From NCBI RefSeq assembly GCF_002285795.1, contig NZ_CP022961.1, positions 2,418,001-2,482,000 on the forward strand: a stretch of 64,000 nt of DNA. Reading direction: 5' to 3'. The translations under genes were made by a program, and so were the position numbers. Source of the DNA: Plantactinospora sp. KBS50. GTDB taxonomy: Bacteria > Actinomycetota > Actinomycetes > Mycobacteriales > Micromonosporaceae. The number at the start of each line of letters is the position of its first letter. The stretch's first letter is position 1. Below, one piece after another: positions 35,410-44,233 of this stretch. Under the pieces are notes generated by a model that was not told where the DNA came from, made no database searches, and saw only the letters and a list, made by a program, of their open reading frames with translations.

Positions 35410-36377
35410 TCCTGGTGCTCCGGGCGCTCGGCATCGGCGACCTGGCCACCGCCGTACCGGCGCTGCGCGGGCTGCGGCGGGCGCACCCGGACCGGCCGCT
35501 GGTGCTGGCCGCGCCGGACTGGCTGGCGCCGCTGGCCCGGCTGACCGGCTGTGTGGACCGGCTGGTCCCGGTCGCCGGGCTGGAGGACCGGGACGGGCGA
35601 GGGTTGGCGCGCCGGCTGGGCTCGCCGCCGTACTGGGCGGTCAACCTGCACGGCCGGGGACCCGAGTCGCACCGCCTGCTGGGCCGGGCGACGGGCGCGC
35701 CGCTGCGCGCCTTCGCCTGCCCGCAGGCCGGGCACCGGGACGGGCCGGCCTGGTCCGCCGACGAGCACGAGGTCCGTCGCTGGTGCCGGCTGCTTGACTG
35801 GTACGGCGTACCGTCCGACCCGGACGACCTGGATCTGCCCCGGCCCGGGTCGGCCGGGGTGCCGCGCGGGGTGACGGTGCTGCATCCCGGCGCCAAGGAA
35901 CCGGCCCGCCGCTGGTCCGCGGGGCGGTTCGCGGCGGTGGCCCGGGAACTCGACCGGCTCGGCCACCGGGTCGTGGTCACCGGCTCACCGGCCGAACGGG
36001 ACCTGGCGGGCGGGGTCGCCGAGGCGGCCGGCCTGCCGCCGGGCGCCGCCGTGACCGGCCTGGACCTGCCGGCCCTGGCGGCGCTGATCGCGCACGCGCG
36101 GCTGCTGGTCAGCGCGGACACCGGGGTGGCGCACCTGGCCACGGCGTACCGGACGCCCTCGGTGGTGCTGTTCGGACCGGTCCGCCCGGATCACTGGGGG
36201 CCGCCGGCCGGCCGGCCCTGGCATCGCGTCCTGTGGGCCGGCCCGGCCGACCGAGCGGGTACGGCCGAGCGGCTGCATCCGGCGCTGGCCGCCATCTGCC
36301 CGGACGAGGTGCTGGCGGCCGTGGCCGACGTGGACCGGCGAACGCGGCCCGACCCGGCCATGGCGGGTCGGGACTGA
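35406..36377 (+). CDS. Heptosyltransferase (GT9 family)
   Basis: 323 residues from GTG 35406. GT9 pattern: LVLRALGIGDLATAVPALRG at the N-terminus, VTVLHPGAKEPARRWSAGRF in the middle, VSADTGVAHLATAYRTPSVV and LFGPVRPDHWGPP in the donor domain. This matches the ADP-heptose:LPS heptosyltransferase (WaaF/RfaF) fold. No membrane segment; it probably acts at the inner face of the membrane. It is the last gene of the heptose operon, giving two GT9 enzymes in the locus. Confidence 0.87.
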   Translation: MILVLRALGIGDLATAVPALRGLRRAHPDRPLVLAAPDWLAPLARLTGCVDRLVPVAGLEDRDGRGLARRLGSPPYWAVNLHGRGPESHRLLGRATGAPLRAFACPQAGHRDGPAWSADEHEVRRWCRLLDWYGVPSDPDDLDLPRPGSAGVPRGVTVLHPGAKEPARRWSAGRFAAVARELDRLGHRVVVTGSPAERDLAGGVAEAAGLPPGAAVTGLDLPALAALIAHARLLVSADTGVAHLATAYRTPSVVLFGPVRPDHWGPPAGRPWHRVLWAGPADRAGTAERLHPALAAICPDEVLAAVADVDRRTRPDPAMAGRD

Positions 36378-36385
36378 CGGGTCGC

Positions 36386-36478
36386 GGGAGGCGTGCGGGA
36401 GGCGTGCGGGAGGCGATCCCGGGAGGCGTGCGGGAGGCGATCCCGGGAGGCGTGCGGGAGGCGTGCGGGAGGCGATCC
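36386..36478 (+). repeat. Interleaved 11/13-bp tandem repeats
   Basis: Seven units, each GGGAGGCGTGC (11 bp) or GGGAGGCGATCCC (13 bp), in mixed order just after the last heptose-operon gene. Several carry ribosome-site-like GGGAGG motifs, but no coding sequence follows them. Confidence 0.85.
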
Positions 36479-36540
36479 GCGGACGTGAGGCGGCCACAGA
36501 AGCCGCCGCGCCAGGATCGAACACATCTTTTGCAGGTATG

Positions 36541-36568
36541 CCCGAGAGTAATTTTTATGACTCTCGGG
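36541..36568. terminator. Hairpin terminator between convergent genes
   Basis: CCCGAGAGT (36541-36549) and ACTCTCGGG (36560-36568) form a perfect 9-bp stem; the 10-nt loop is AT-rich with a T5 run. It sits in an AT-rich patch between the heptose operon and the TetR gene ends. A protein-binding site is an alternative. Confidence 0.65.
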
Positions 36569-36602
36569 TATGGCCGTCAAAGGTCATGTCGCTTTCGGCG
36601 AG

Positions 36603-37409
36603 CTACTGGCCGGTGCCGACCGCGGCCCGCCGGTCGATCAGGGCCGCCACGCCGTCGAGGATCCGGTCCAGGCCGAAGGTGAAGTCGGCCTCGGGGTCCT
36701 CGCCCTCGTCCTGGAGTTCGCCACCGGCGACCAGCCCGTGCAACTGCGGGAACCGGTCGGCGTCCAGCAGTCGGGCCAGCCGCCGGCCGTACGCGGCCAT
36801 CGCCTCGTCGGGGCTGACCCCGCTGGCGTCGGCGGCCGCCGCGATGTCCAGGGTCACCTGCGCCCAGTAGCGCACGTAGCCGGCCAGCAGCATGGCGGTG
36901 GAGAGCCGCTCGGGGCCGGTGAGCCCGGTGTCGCGCGTGACGGCCAGGGCGCCTTCCAGCCAGCGGAGCTGGTTGGGCAGGATCGGTGGGGACTCCATCG
37001 GGACGTGGCGCAGCCACGGATGCCGCCGGTAGCTGTCGAGGACGGCCCGGGTCCACCGGTCGAGGGCGGACCGCCAGTCCGACCCGGCGGCGGGCTCGCT
37101 CCCGGGTCCGGTCCCGGGTCCGGTCGGCAGTTGCGGTGGCGGGCCGAACGCGGCGTCGGTCATGAGTTCCAGCAGCTCACCCTTGGCGCCGACGTACCGG
37201 TACAGGGCCATGGTCCCGGCGCCCAGTTCCCTGGCCACCCGGCCCATCGAGACCGCTCCGAGGCCGTCCGCCTCGGCCACCCCGATGGCCGCGCGCACGA
37301 TGCGGTCCAGGCTGAGCGCGGGCCGGGGTCCCTTGCCCGGCCGGTCGCGCAGCCCCCAGGCGGCTTCGAGGCTCGCCGGCAGGCCGGTAGCGCTGTCGTC
37401 TTCCATCAC
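36603..37409 (-). CDS. TetR/AcrR family regulator (TetR_C-type)
   Basis: 268 residues. The helix-turn-helix is VRAAIGVAEADGLGAVSMGR, then VARELGAGTMALYRYVGAKG, the form seen in true TetR relatives. The C-terminal domain has WRSALDRWTRAVLDSYRRHP and a Gly/Pro-rich loop. It is divergent from the MFS exporter gene and separated by two perfect-looking operators at 37445-37480. By analogy with TetR-TetA it should repress the exporter until it binds the exported drug. Confidence 0.88.
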   Translation of the reverse strand: MMEDDSATGLPASLEAAWGLRDRPGKGPRPALSLDRIVRAAIGVAEADGLGAVSMGRVARELGAGTMALYRYVGAKGELLELMTDAAFGPPPQLPTGPGTGPGSEPAAGSDWRSALDRWTRAVLDSYRRHPWLRHVPMESPPILPNQLRWLEGALAVTRDTGLTGPERLSTAMLLAGYVRYWAQVTLDIAAAADASGVSPDEAMAAYGRRLARLLDADRFPQLHGLVAGGELQDEGEDPEADFTFGLDRILDGVAALIDRRAAVGTGQ

Positions 37410-37444
37410 TCCGCTTCCCTCGGGTTGACCGCCATCCTAGTTCC

Positions 37445-37480
37445 GCGTATACCTTACGCAGAAGCGCGTACGACGTACGC
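37445..37480. promoter_or_regulatory. Two tandem TetR-type operators
   Basis: Site 1 (37445-37459) is GCGTATACCTTACGC. Site 2 (37466-37480) is GCGTACGACGTACGC, a perfect 6-3-6 palindrome. Both are followed by AGAA. Their centres are 21 bp apart, two helical turns, so dimers would bind the same face. They lie in the 94-bp gap between the divergent TetR and MFS genes. Confidence 0.78.
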
Positions 37481-37503
37481 AGAAAAGGTGCGGAGGAACG
37501 GCG

Positions 37504-39154
37504 GTGGACGTGGTGAGCGGGGAAGAACTGCGGGCGGGGCGGAAGGAATGGGTCGGTTTCGGCGTGCTGGTGCTGCCGCTGCTGCTGGTCTCGATGGACG
37601 TGTCGGTGCTCTACTTCGCCGTACCGTTCCTCAGCCGGGAGCTGCGGCCCACCGGCACGGAGCAACTGTGGATCTTCGACATCTACGGCTTCGTGCTGGC
37701 CGGGCTGCTGGTCACGATGGGCGCGCTGGGCGACCGGATCGGCCGGCGCCGGCTGCTGCTGGTGGGCGCCGGCGCGTTCGGCGCGGCGTCGCTGCTGGCC
37801 GCGTACGCCGGCAGCGCCGAACTGCTCATCCTGGCCCGCGCGCTGCTCGGGATCGGCGGGGCCACCCTGATGCCGTCCACGCTCGGGCTGATCCGGGCGA
37901 TGTTCCGGGACGACCGGCAGCGGGGCACGGCCATCGCCATCTGGACCGCGGCCATGACCGGCGGCGTCGCCATCGGCCCGGTGCTCAGCGGGCTGCTGCT
38001 GGAGCACTTCTGGTGGGGCTCGGTCTTCATGGTCAACCTGCCGGCGATGGCGTTGCTGCTGGTGCTCGGCCCGGTGCTGCTGCCCGAGCACCGCGCGCCG
38101 GCCCGGGCGCCTTCGACGTGCCGGGTTCGCTGCTGTCGCTGGCCGCCATCCTGCCGGTGATCTACGCGATCAAGGAGGTCGCCCGGTCCGGGTTCTCGGC
38201 CGTGCCGGTGCTGGCCGGCGTGGCGGGCGTCGCGTTCGGGATCATCTTCCTGCGCCGGCAGCGGCGGCGGCCGGATCCGATGATCGACCTGGCGCTCTTG
38301 CGGCGGCCCGCATTCGGTGGCTCGCTGCTGGTCAACGTGCTGGGCATGTTCGCCATGGTCGGCTTCGCCATCTTCACCACCCAGTACCTGCAACTGGTGG
38401 CCGGGATGAGCCCGCTGCGGGCCGCGCTGTGGAGCCTGGTGCCCACGGTCGCCGTGGGCGGGGTGGCGCCGCTGGCCGCCGGGCTCGCCGCCCGGCTCGG
38501 CCGGGCGTACGTCATGGCCGGCGGCTTCGTCGTGGCCGCGGCGGGCTTCGCGGCGCTGACCCGGGTGCCGGCCCGTCCGGGATCTGGCTGCTGCTGATCG
38601 GGGCCACCGGGTACGCGGCCGGCATCGTCGCGGTGATGTCCCTGGTCACCGACGTGGTGCTGGGCTCGGCGCCGCCGGCGCGGGCCGGCGCGGTGTCCGG
38701 ACTGCTGGAGTCGGCGACGGAGTTCGCCGGAGCGCTCGGGATGGCCGTGCTGGGCAGCGTCGGCAGCGCGGTCTACCGGCGGGAGATCGGCGACTCACTC
38801 GAAGGGCTGCCGGCGGCCGCCGCCGATCCGGCCCGGGAGACGCTGGCCGGCGCGTTCACCGCCGCCGGAGGGCTGCCGGCGGAGACCGCGGGCGCGCTGC
38901 TGCGCGCCGCCCGGTCCGCCTTCCTCGCCGGCCTGCACGCCGCGGCCCTCGTCGCGCTCGTGCTGATGCTGCTGGCCGCCGCGCTGTGCGTGCTGCTGCT
39001 CCGGCACGCCGCCGCGGCGACCCCGCCGGCCCCGGCGGCGGCTGCGGCACCCGACGGCGCGGCGGACACGGCACCCGAGGGCGCGGCGGCCGTGGCCGTT
39101 GCATCCGGTCGGGGTCGTGCCGGCGACCCCGCCGGGCACCGGGTCAGTCGTTGA
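37504..39154 (+). CDS. MFS drug exporter, DHA2 (EmrB/QacA) type, two frame breaks
   Basis: About 550 residues with two added bases, the usual size of 14-helix exporters. GTG 37504 has GGAGGAACGGCG upstream. Motif A is GALGDRIGRRRLLLVGA, and motif C-like GGVAIGPVLSGLLLEHFWWG follows. A -1 break near 38096-38107 moves the reading to PGAFDVPGSLLSLAAILPV; a second near 38570-38577 moves it to SGIWLLLIGATGYAAG. The last helices and an Ala-rich tail end at TGA 39152-39154. It probably exports a cationic or amphiphilic drug and is controlled by the divergent TetR gene. It overlaps the next (convergent) gene by 11 bp. Confidence 0.83.
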
Positions 39155-39647
39155 GCACGTGCGACAGTTCGTCGCGGAACCGGCGCTCCGACTCGCTGAC
39201 GGTGTCGCCGCCCAACCCCAGGAACCCGCCGCTGGACGCGGCCGACACCACCTGCTCGGCGATCTCGACGAGCCACAGCTTGTACGCCCCGGCGTCGCCC
39301 TCGTGCGCCTTCGCGGTGAGCAGTCCGGCCGCCGCGCGGGCCCGACCCAGCACGTCCGAGATCATCGTGGCGGGGTCGTCGGGCTGGATGACCGGCAGTT
39401 CCTCACCGGTCTCCGGGTCGCCGGTGCGGTGCACCACCTCGCCGGCCACGGTCGCCACCAGCCGGCTCGCCGACTCCCGGCCCGTGCCGATGGCGTCCAG
39501 CCCGGCCGCGTTCTCCGCCATGGTGCGGCGGGTGCCGTCCGACTCGGCGGCGCTCGCCGCCGTCAACACCGCCTGCGGCAGGTTGACCAGCAGGCTCCAC
39601 TCGTCGTCGGTGAACCCGAACTCGCTGTGCAACGGTTGGTCCGTCAC
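39144..39647 (-). CDS. Conserved hypothetical protein
   Basis: 167 residues from GTG 39647, preceded by AGGGGACGATGAC; GTG 39671 is an alternative. The protein is helical and acidic, with FTDDEWSLLVNLPQAVLTAA, HRTGDPETGEELPVIQPDDP and KAHEGDAGAYKLWLVEIAEQ. The pattern looks like a widespread actinobacterial hypothetical, but I know no function. It has no membrane segment. Its 3' end overlaps the convergent exporter gene by 11 bp. Confidence 0.7.
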   Translation of the reverse strand: MTDQPLHSEFGFTDDEWSLLVNLPQAVLTAASAAESDGTRRTMAENAAGLDAIGTGRESASRLVATVAGEVVHRTGDPETGEELPVIQPDDPATMISDVLGRARAAAGLLTAKAHEGDAGAYKLWLVEIAEQVVSAASSGGFLGLGGDTVSESERRFRDELSHVLND

Positions 39648-39762
39648 GTCATCGTCCCCTGCGTTGGGCACCGTCGGTGCGTTCGACGGCAGCCAGCCTA
39701 GGTCAGCGGTCGCCGGCGGCGACCGTCAGTGGTCGTCGTGCCGCGCGGCGCGGCGCGGCACG

Positions 39763-39846
39763 GGTCGCGGTCGTGCCGCGCGAGGCGGCAGGTCGTGGTC
39801 GTGCCGCGCGAGGCGGCAGGTCGTGGTCGTGCCGCGCGAGGCGGCA
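39763..39846 (+). repeat. 28-bp tandem repeat, three copies
   Basis: Units start at 39763, 39791 and 39819. The last two are identical and the first differs by one base. Each contains GCCGC-GCGAG-GCGGC, a 5-bp stem. A partial, diverged copy precedes them. They lie just after the recQ stop and may act as terminators. Confidence 0.9.
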
Positions 39847-39866
39847 CCGGCGGTCGGCGGGCGGCC

Positions 39867-41504
39867 TCACCGGTCGTCCGCGGTGAGCAGGCCCTGCTGG
39901 CTCACCACCGGCACCGACAGGGTCTTGTAGCCGACCTCGTCGAACAGCACCGTCATCTTGTCCGCCTCGTAGCTGAGCACCAGCCCGGCACCCCACTCGG
40001 TGTGCCGCACCTGGCTGTGCACCGGGAACGGCCCGCTGGCGCCGTCGTCGGGGACGCTGGTGCCGGCGGCGCAGTTGTCGCAGTGCCCGCAGACGTGCGC
40101 CATCTGTTCGCCGAAGTAGGCCAGCAGGGTCTGCCCGCGGCAGGCGCGGGTCTCCGCGTACGCCCGCATCATGTCGGTCCGGGACCGCTGCACCGACTGC
40201 TGGCGCTCGGCCTCGGCGACCGCGGCGCGGGCCGCGTCGGCCGGCTCCGGGGCGTACCGGGGCGCGGTGATCATGTGGTTCGCGGCCGGCGCCGCCGCAC
40301 CCACCTGTTCCAGCAGGCTGAGCAGGTTGCCCAGCTTGCGCGGGCCGAGCCCGGAGCGGTCGCGCAGCGTGCTGCGGGAGCCCGGCTTCTCGCGCAGCAG
40401 GGCGGCCAGGTCCCGCAGCTCGGTCTCGTCCGGGGTCCCGCCGGAGAAGAACCGGTGCAGCCCGATGTCCTCGGCCTGCCACAGCAGCAGCGCCCGGGCC
40501 GGCTCGCCGTCCCGCCCGGCGCGCCCGATCTCCTGCAGGTAGCTGTCCGGGGAGTCGGGCAGCGCCATGTGCACCACCCAGGCGATGTTCGGCTTGTCGA
40601 TGCCCATCCCGAACGCCGAGGTCGCCACCATGATCGGTACGCGGTCGGCGAGGAACGCCTCGTGCAGTTCGTTCCGGGCGCCCGCGGCCATGCCGCCGTG
40701 GTAGAACTCGGCCGGGAAACCGGCCCGGGTGAGCCGCTCGGCCAGATCCTCGGCGGCCCGCCGGGTCGGCACGTAGATGATGCCCGGCCGGGTGTCCTCG
40801 CGCAGCAGCGCGATCAGCCGCCGCCACCGGTAGTTCTCGGTGGGGCAGTGCGCCACCTCGACGAAGATGTTCGGACGGTCCAGCCCGGAGGAGACGACCT
40901 TCGGGTCGCGCAGGCCGAGCCGCGCGATGATGTCCTCCCGCACCGGCGGGGAGGCGGTGGCGGTCAGCGCCACCACCGGCGGCCGGCCGAGGCCGCGGAT
41001 CAGGTGGCCCAGGGCCAGGTAGTCCGGCCGGAAGTCGTGGCCCCACGCCGAGATGCAGTGCGCCTCGTCGACCGCGACCAGGGCCGGGCGCAGCGCGCGT
41101 ACCTCGGCCATCCGCTCCTGGTTGGTCAACTGCTCGGGGGTGATGAACAGGAACTCGGCGGAACCGTCCCGGATCGCCTCAAGCGCCGCGGCCTGCTGCG
41201 CCGCCGACTCGTGCGAGCTGACCCGGACGGCGCGCAGTTCGGGGCGCTCCCGCTCGTTCAGCGAGGCGATCTGGTCCTGCTGCAACGCCAGCAGCGGTGA
41301 GATCACCACCGTGGGGCCGGGGATCAGGCTGGCCGGAATCTGGTAGATCGCCGACTTGCCCGCGCCGGTGGGCAGCACCACCAGGGTGTCCCGGCGCTTC
41401 ATCACCGACCGCATGGCCGCGAGTTGGTTGGGACGCAGCGTCCGCCAGCCGAAGAGGCTCTTCGCGGCCCGCCGCAGGCGGCTCGAATTCAGTGGCAGCT
41501 TCAT
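39867..41504 (-). CDS. recQ: ATP-dependent DNA helicase, RecQ family
   Basis: 545 residues. Superfamily 2 motifs in order: LRPNQLAAMRSVM (motif 0), LPTGAGKSAIYQ (Walker A), AVDEAHCISAWGHDFRPDY (DEAH plus aromatic loop), LTATASPPVR, IIYVPTRRAAEDLA and QEIGRAGRDGEPA (motif VI). The RecQ-Ct zinc site is CRGQTLLAYFGE followed by CGHCDNC. In place of an HRDC domain the C-terminus has a small beta-barrel-like unit (VRHTEWGAGLVLSYEADKMT), similar to tudor/DUF3553 domains. It unwinds recombination intermediates. No neighbour shares its operon. Confidence 0.92.
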   Translation of the reverse strand: MKLPLNSSRLRRAAKSLFGWRTLRPNQLAAMRSVMKRRDTLVVLPTGAGKSAIYQIPASLIPGPTVVISPLLALQQDQIASLNERERPELRAVRVSSHESAAQQAAALEAIRDGSAEFLFITPEQLTNQERMAEVRALRPALVAVDEAHCISAWGHDFRPDYLALGHLIRGLGRPPVVALTATASPPVREDIIARLGLRDPKVVSSGLDRPNIFVEVAHCPTENYRWRRLIALLREDTRPGIIYVPTRRAAEDLAERLTRAGFPAEFYHGGMAAGARNELHEAFLADRVPIMVATSAFGMGIDKPNIAWVVHMALPDSPDSYLQEIGRAGRDGEPARALLLWQAEDIGLHRFFSGGTPDETELRDLAALLREKPGSRSTLRDRSGLGPRKLGNLLSLLEQVGAAAPAANHMITAPRYAPEPADAARAAVAEAERQQSVQRSRTDMMRAYAETRACRGQTLLAYFGEQMAHVCGHCDNCAAGTSVPDDGASGPFPVHSQVRHTEWGAGLVLSYEADKMTVLFDEVGYKTLSVPVVSQQGLLTADDR

Positions 41505-41573
41505 CGAGGGCCACTGCTACCCGCGGAAGATCCCCGCGAAACGACACCCACCGACCCGGCCCGCACCGGCGGG

Positions 41574-42707
41574 TCAGGCGGGCGTGGTGTCGGACTCCGG
41601 GGGCAGGGCGGCCACCGGCACGCCCTGCGCCACCGCCCAGTCCAGGGCGCGGCGGATCTGGTCGACCGGCAGCGGCCGCCGCCGGGTCACCGCGACCACG
41701 CAGGTGCCGCTGAACTGCACGAACGGGTACGTCCCGGCCAGGCCGCCGAGGTCCTTGCCGATCCGGTACGCCACCTGCAGCGCGTCCTCGGCCGACAGCG
41801 CCGGCATGATCAGCAGGAAGTCGCCCTCGCCGAACCGGGTCACCCGGTCGATCGGGCGCAGGCCGGCGGTCAGGACCTGCAGGACCGCCTGCAACTCGCG
41901 GGCGGCGCTGCGCCGGCCGAGCCGCTCCGGAGCCTCCGGCGGCTCGGCGACCCGGATCCCGACCAGCGCCACCGGCAGGGTGCCGGAGGCGGTCGTGCCG
42001 TCCATCCCGGTCCAGCGGCGCACCGCGGCCTCGTCGGCCAGACCGGTCAGGCCCGACTCGGCGGCCGGCCGGCGGGCGGCGTCGAGCTGCCGGCACAGGT
42101 CGTCCTGCCGGTCGAGGTTGCGCCCGATGCGGCTCACCAGCAGCCGGACGGCGGCCTCGGTGCGGCTCTCGCCGGGCGTGGCCGGCAGGTCGCGGACCCG
42201 GGTCAGGGTGTCGTCGATGCCGGCCAGGGCCGGCGGCGGCAGCCGGTCGGCGAGCGCCCGGCGCAGCCGGACCAGCTCGTGCAGCGCGTCGTCGCGGCGG
42301 AAGTGCCACCGTCCGTCGAACAGCCGGCCGCCCTCCAGGGTGGTCGAGGCCGGCGCGACCTCCTCGCGGTCGTGGGCCACCAGCATGGCCCCGAACCGCG
42401 GGGTGAGCGCCACCACCGTCCACTCCCGAGCCAGTTCCTCGGTCGCGGCCAGCCGCACCGGGTACGCCCCGTCCGGCACGGCCGGCGGCTGGTCGGCCAC
42501 CAGACCGATCACCGTGGTTACGCTCTGTGCGGCGATCCGGCCGTACACGGCGCGTTCCCGCTCGAAGTACGGCGCCCGCTGGAACATCGCCACGACGACG
42601 AGCGGTCCGTCCTCGGCGGCGGCCAGCGCCGCGCGCTCGATCGCATGCGACACCTCGACCATGGTGCGCTTGTTGAGCCGTTCGGTAGGTCGTCCACTGT
42701 CCGCCAC
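41574..42707 (-). CDS. DICT sensory domain protein with degenerate GGDEF-like domain
   Basis: 377 residues from GTG 42707. The N-terminal DICT-type sensor (RTMVEVSHAIERAALAAAED, then VVVAMFQRAPYFERERAVY) is followed by a helical linker and a C-terminal domain with DRVTRFGEGDFLLIMPALSA. There GGDEF has become GEGDF, so diguanylate cyclase activity is doubtful. DICT domains are linked to light or redox sensing in two-component and c-di-GMP proteins. No ribosome site is obvious. It is divergent from the acetyltransferase gene (66 bp). Confidence 0.8.
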   Translation of the reverse strand: MADSGRPTERLNKRTMVEVSHAIERAALAAAEDGPLVVVAMFQRAPYFERERAVYGRIAAQSVTTVIGLVADQPPAVPDGAYPVRLAATEELAREWTVVALTPRFGAMLVAHDREEVAPASTTLEGGRLFDGRWHFRRDDALHELVRLRRALADRLPPPALAGIDDTLTRVRDLPATPGESRTEAAVRLLVSRIGRNLDRQDDLCRQLDAARRPAAESGLTGLADEAAVRRWTGMDGTTASGTLPVALVGIRVAEPPEAPERLGRRSAARELQAVLQVLTAGLRPIDRVTRFGEGDFLLIMPALSAEDALQVAYRIGKDLGGLAGTYPFVQFSGTCVVAVTRRRPLPVDQIRRALDWAVAQGVPVAALPPESDTTPA

Positions 42708-42773
42708 CCGGCGGAGCCTACGGCACCAGGGAAAATAGCGCTGCGTCGCCGGTGGGGCGGCTACCATCGCGCG

Positions 42774-43970
42774 ATGCACAGCGCGATCGAGGTACGTGAG
42801 TTGGCCGAGCCCGACCTGGCGGCGGCCTGGCGGTTGGGCCGGCTGGCCTTCGGCGGTCCGCCCGACATGCCGCCGGTGGTGCACCCCCGACCCGGGATGA
42901 CCCGCTGGGGCGCCTTCGACGCCACCGGCCGGTTGGTCGGCAAGGCCACCGACCTTCATCACACACAGTGGTGGTCGGGCCGCGCGGTGCCGTGCGCCGA
43001 CGTCGCCGGGGTGGCCGTGCTGCCGGAGGCCCGCGGCAGCGGCGTGGCACGGGCGGTGCTGACCGCGCTGCTGCGCGCGGCCCGGGACCGCGGCGCCGCG
43101 GTGAGCGCGCTCTTCCCGACGGTCGCCGCGCCGTACCGGGCGCTGGGCTGGGAGATCTGCGGCACGATGCGCACGGTCGACCTGGCCACCGCCACGCTGC
43201 CCCGGCCGCGTCCGGGCCTCGCCCCGACCGCGCGGCCCGGCACCCCCGCGGACCTGCCGGCCGTGCGCCGGCTGTATGAGGAGTACGCCCGGCACCGGTG
43301 CGGTCTGCTGGCCCGCCGGGGCGGCTGGTACGGCGAGGACTGGACCGGGGAACTGCTGACCGAGTCCGACGGGCTCACCGTGGTCGAGGAGGCGGGCCGG
43401 CTGGTGGGCTACGCGGTCTGGCAGCGGGGCCGCGGGTACGACGCCGAGGCGGTGCTCACCGTCGAGGACATGGTGGCCGCGGGGCCGGACGCGGCGCAGG
43501 TGCTGCTGGGTGTGCTGGGTAGCTGGGACAGCGTCGCGCCGACCCTGCGGCTGCCGGCGCCGCAGTTCGACGCGGTGAGCGCCCGGCTGCCGTTGTCCGC
43601 CGGCCGGGACCGGTCCCGGCACCCGTGGATGCACCGGCCGGTGGACGTGGTCCGGGCGGTCGCGGACCGGGGTTGGCCGGTCGCCGTGCGCGGCGCCGTG
43701 GAGTTCGGCCTGGCCGACCCGGTCGCGCCGTGGAACTCCGGCGGCTGGCGCCTGGAGATCGCCGACGGCCGGGGCTCCCTGACCCCTGTCGAGCACGGCG
43801 AACCGGACCTGGCGCTCACCCCGGGCGGCTTCGCGCTGCTGTACTGCGGCGCGGCCGGGGCGGCCGCGCTGGTGGAGGCGGGTCTGCTGCGGTGCTCGGC
43901 CGGTGCCGATCCGGCGGCGCTGGACCTGCTCGGCTGCGGCCCGCACGCCCAACTGCTCGACTACTTCTAG
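42774..43970 (+). CDS. Eis-like GNAT N-acetyltransferase
   Basis: 398 residues with the Eis layout: an N-terminal GNAT domain with the acetyl-CoA loop VAVLPEARGSGVARAVLTAL, a second degenerate GNAT domain (LPAVRRLYEEYARHRCG) and an SCP2-like C-terminal domain ending in LLDYF, whose C-terminal carboxylate acts in Eis enzymes. Eis proteins acetylate aminoglycosides or lysine side chains. ATG 42774 has no strong ribosome site. The TAG stop lies in a direct repeat (43965-44011). Confidence 0.85.
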   Translation: MHSAIEVRELAEPDLAAAWRLGRLAFGGPPDMPPVVHPRPGMTRWGAFDATGRLVGKATDLHHTQWWSGRAVPCADVAGVAVLPEARGSGVARAVLTALLRAARDRGAAVSALFPTVAAPYRALGWEICGTMRTVDLATATLPRPRPGLAPTARPGTPADLPAVRRLYEEYARHRCGLLARRGGWYGEDWTGELLTESDGLTVVEEAGRLVGYAVWQRGRGYDAEAVLTVEDMVAAGPDAAQVLLGVLGSWDSVAPTLRLPAPQFDAVSARLPLSAGRDRSRHPWMHRPVDVVRAVADRGWPVAVRGAVEFGLADPVAPWNSGGWRLEIADGRGSLTPVEHGEPDLALTPGGFALLYCGAAGAAALVEAGLLRCSAGADPAALDLLGCGPHAQLLDYF

Positions 43971-44011
43971 ATCCTCGGCAAGGCCACCGGTTCTAGATCC
44001 TCGGCAAGGCC
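43965..44011 (+). repeat. 21-bp direct repeat containing a stop codon
   Basis: The sequence beginning TTCTAGATCCTCGGC occurs at 43965-43985 and again at 43991-44011. The first copy carries the TAG of the Eis-like gene. Confidence 0.92.
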
Positions 44012-44032
44012 GACGAGCCGATCATGCGCGGC

Positions 44033-44164
44033 TCACTTGCGGCCGAACATCGCGCGGATCGCCGCCACCAGGAAGACCACGCCGGCGATCGCGCCGACGA
44101 TCCGGACGCCGGGAATGTCGTACCAACTGGTGTCGGCTGCCGCCGCGAGCCGGCTGGGGTCCAT
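44033..44164 (-). CDS. Small membrane protein (43 aa)
   Basis: ATG 44164 to TGA 44035-44033. The product begins with a short amphipathic stretch (DPSRLAAAADTSWYDIPG), followed by one hydrophobic helix (VRIVGAIAGVVFLVAAI) and a basic end (RAMFGRK). Codon third positions are strongly GC, as in real genes here. No clear ribosome site, and the function is unknown. Confidence 0.55.
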   Translation of the reverse strand: MDPSRLAAAADTSWYDIPGVRIVGAIAGVVFLVAAIRAMFGRK

Positions 44165-44233
44165 GACCCGAACTCTGCCACGCCGCCCGCACCGCGCGCC
44201 ATGTCCGGATCCGGGGTGTCGGGCGGCCCGCGG

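Noticed and set aside
36386-36478. Small genes behind the repeated GGGAGG motifs after the heptose operon
   Set aside because: The motifs belong to tandem repeats and no start codon with a sustained, gene-like frame follows.
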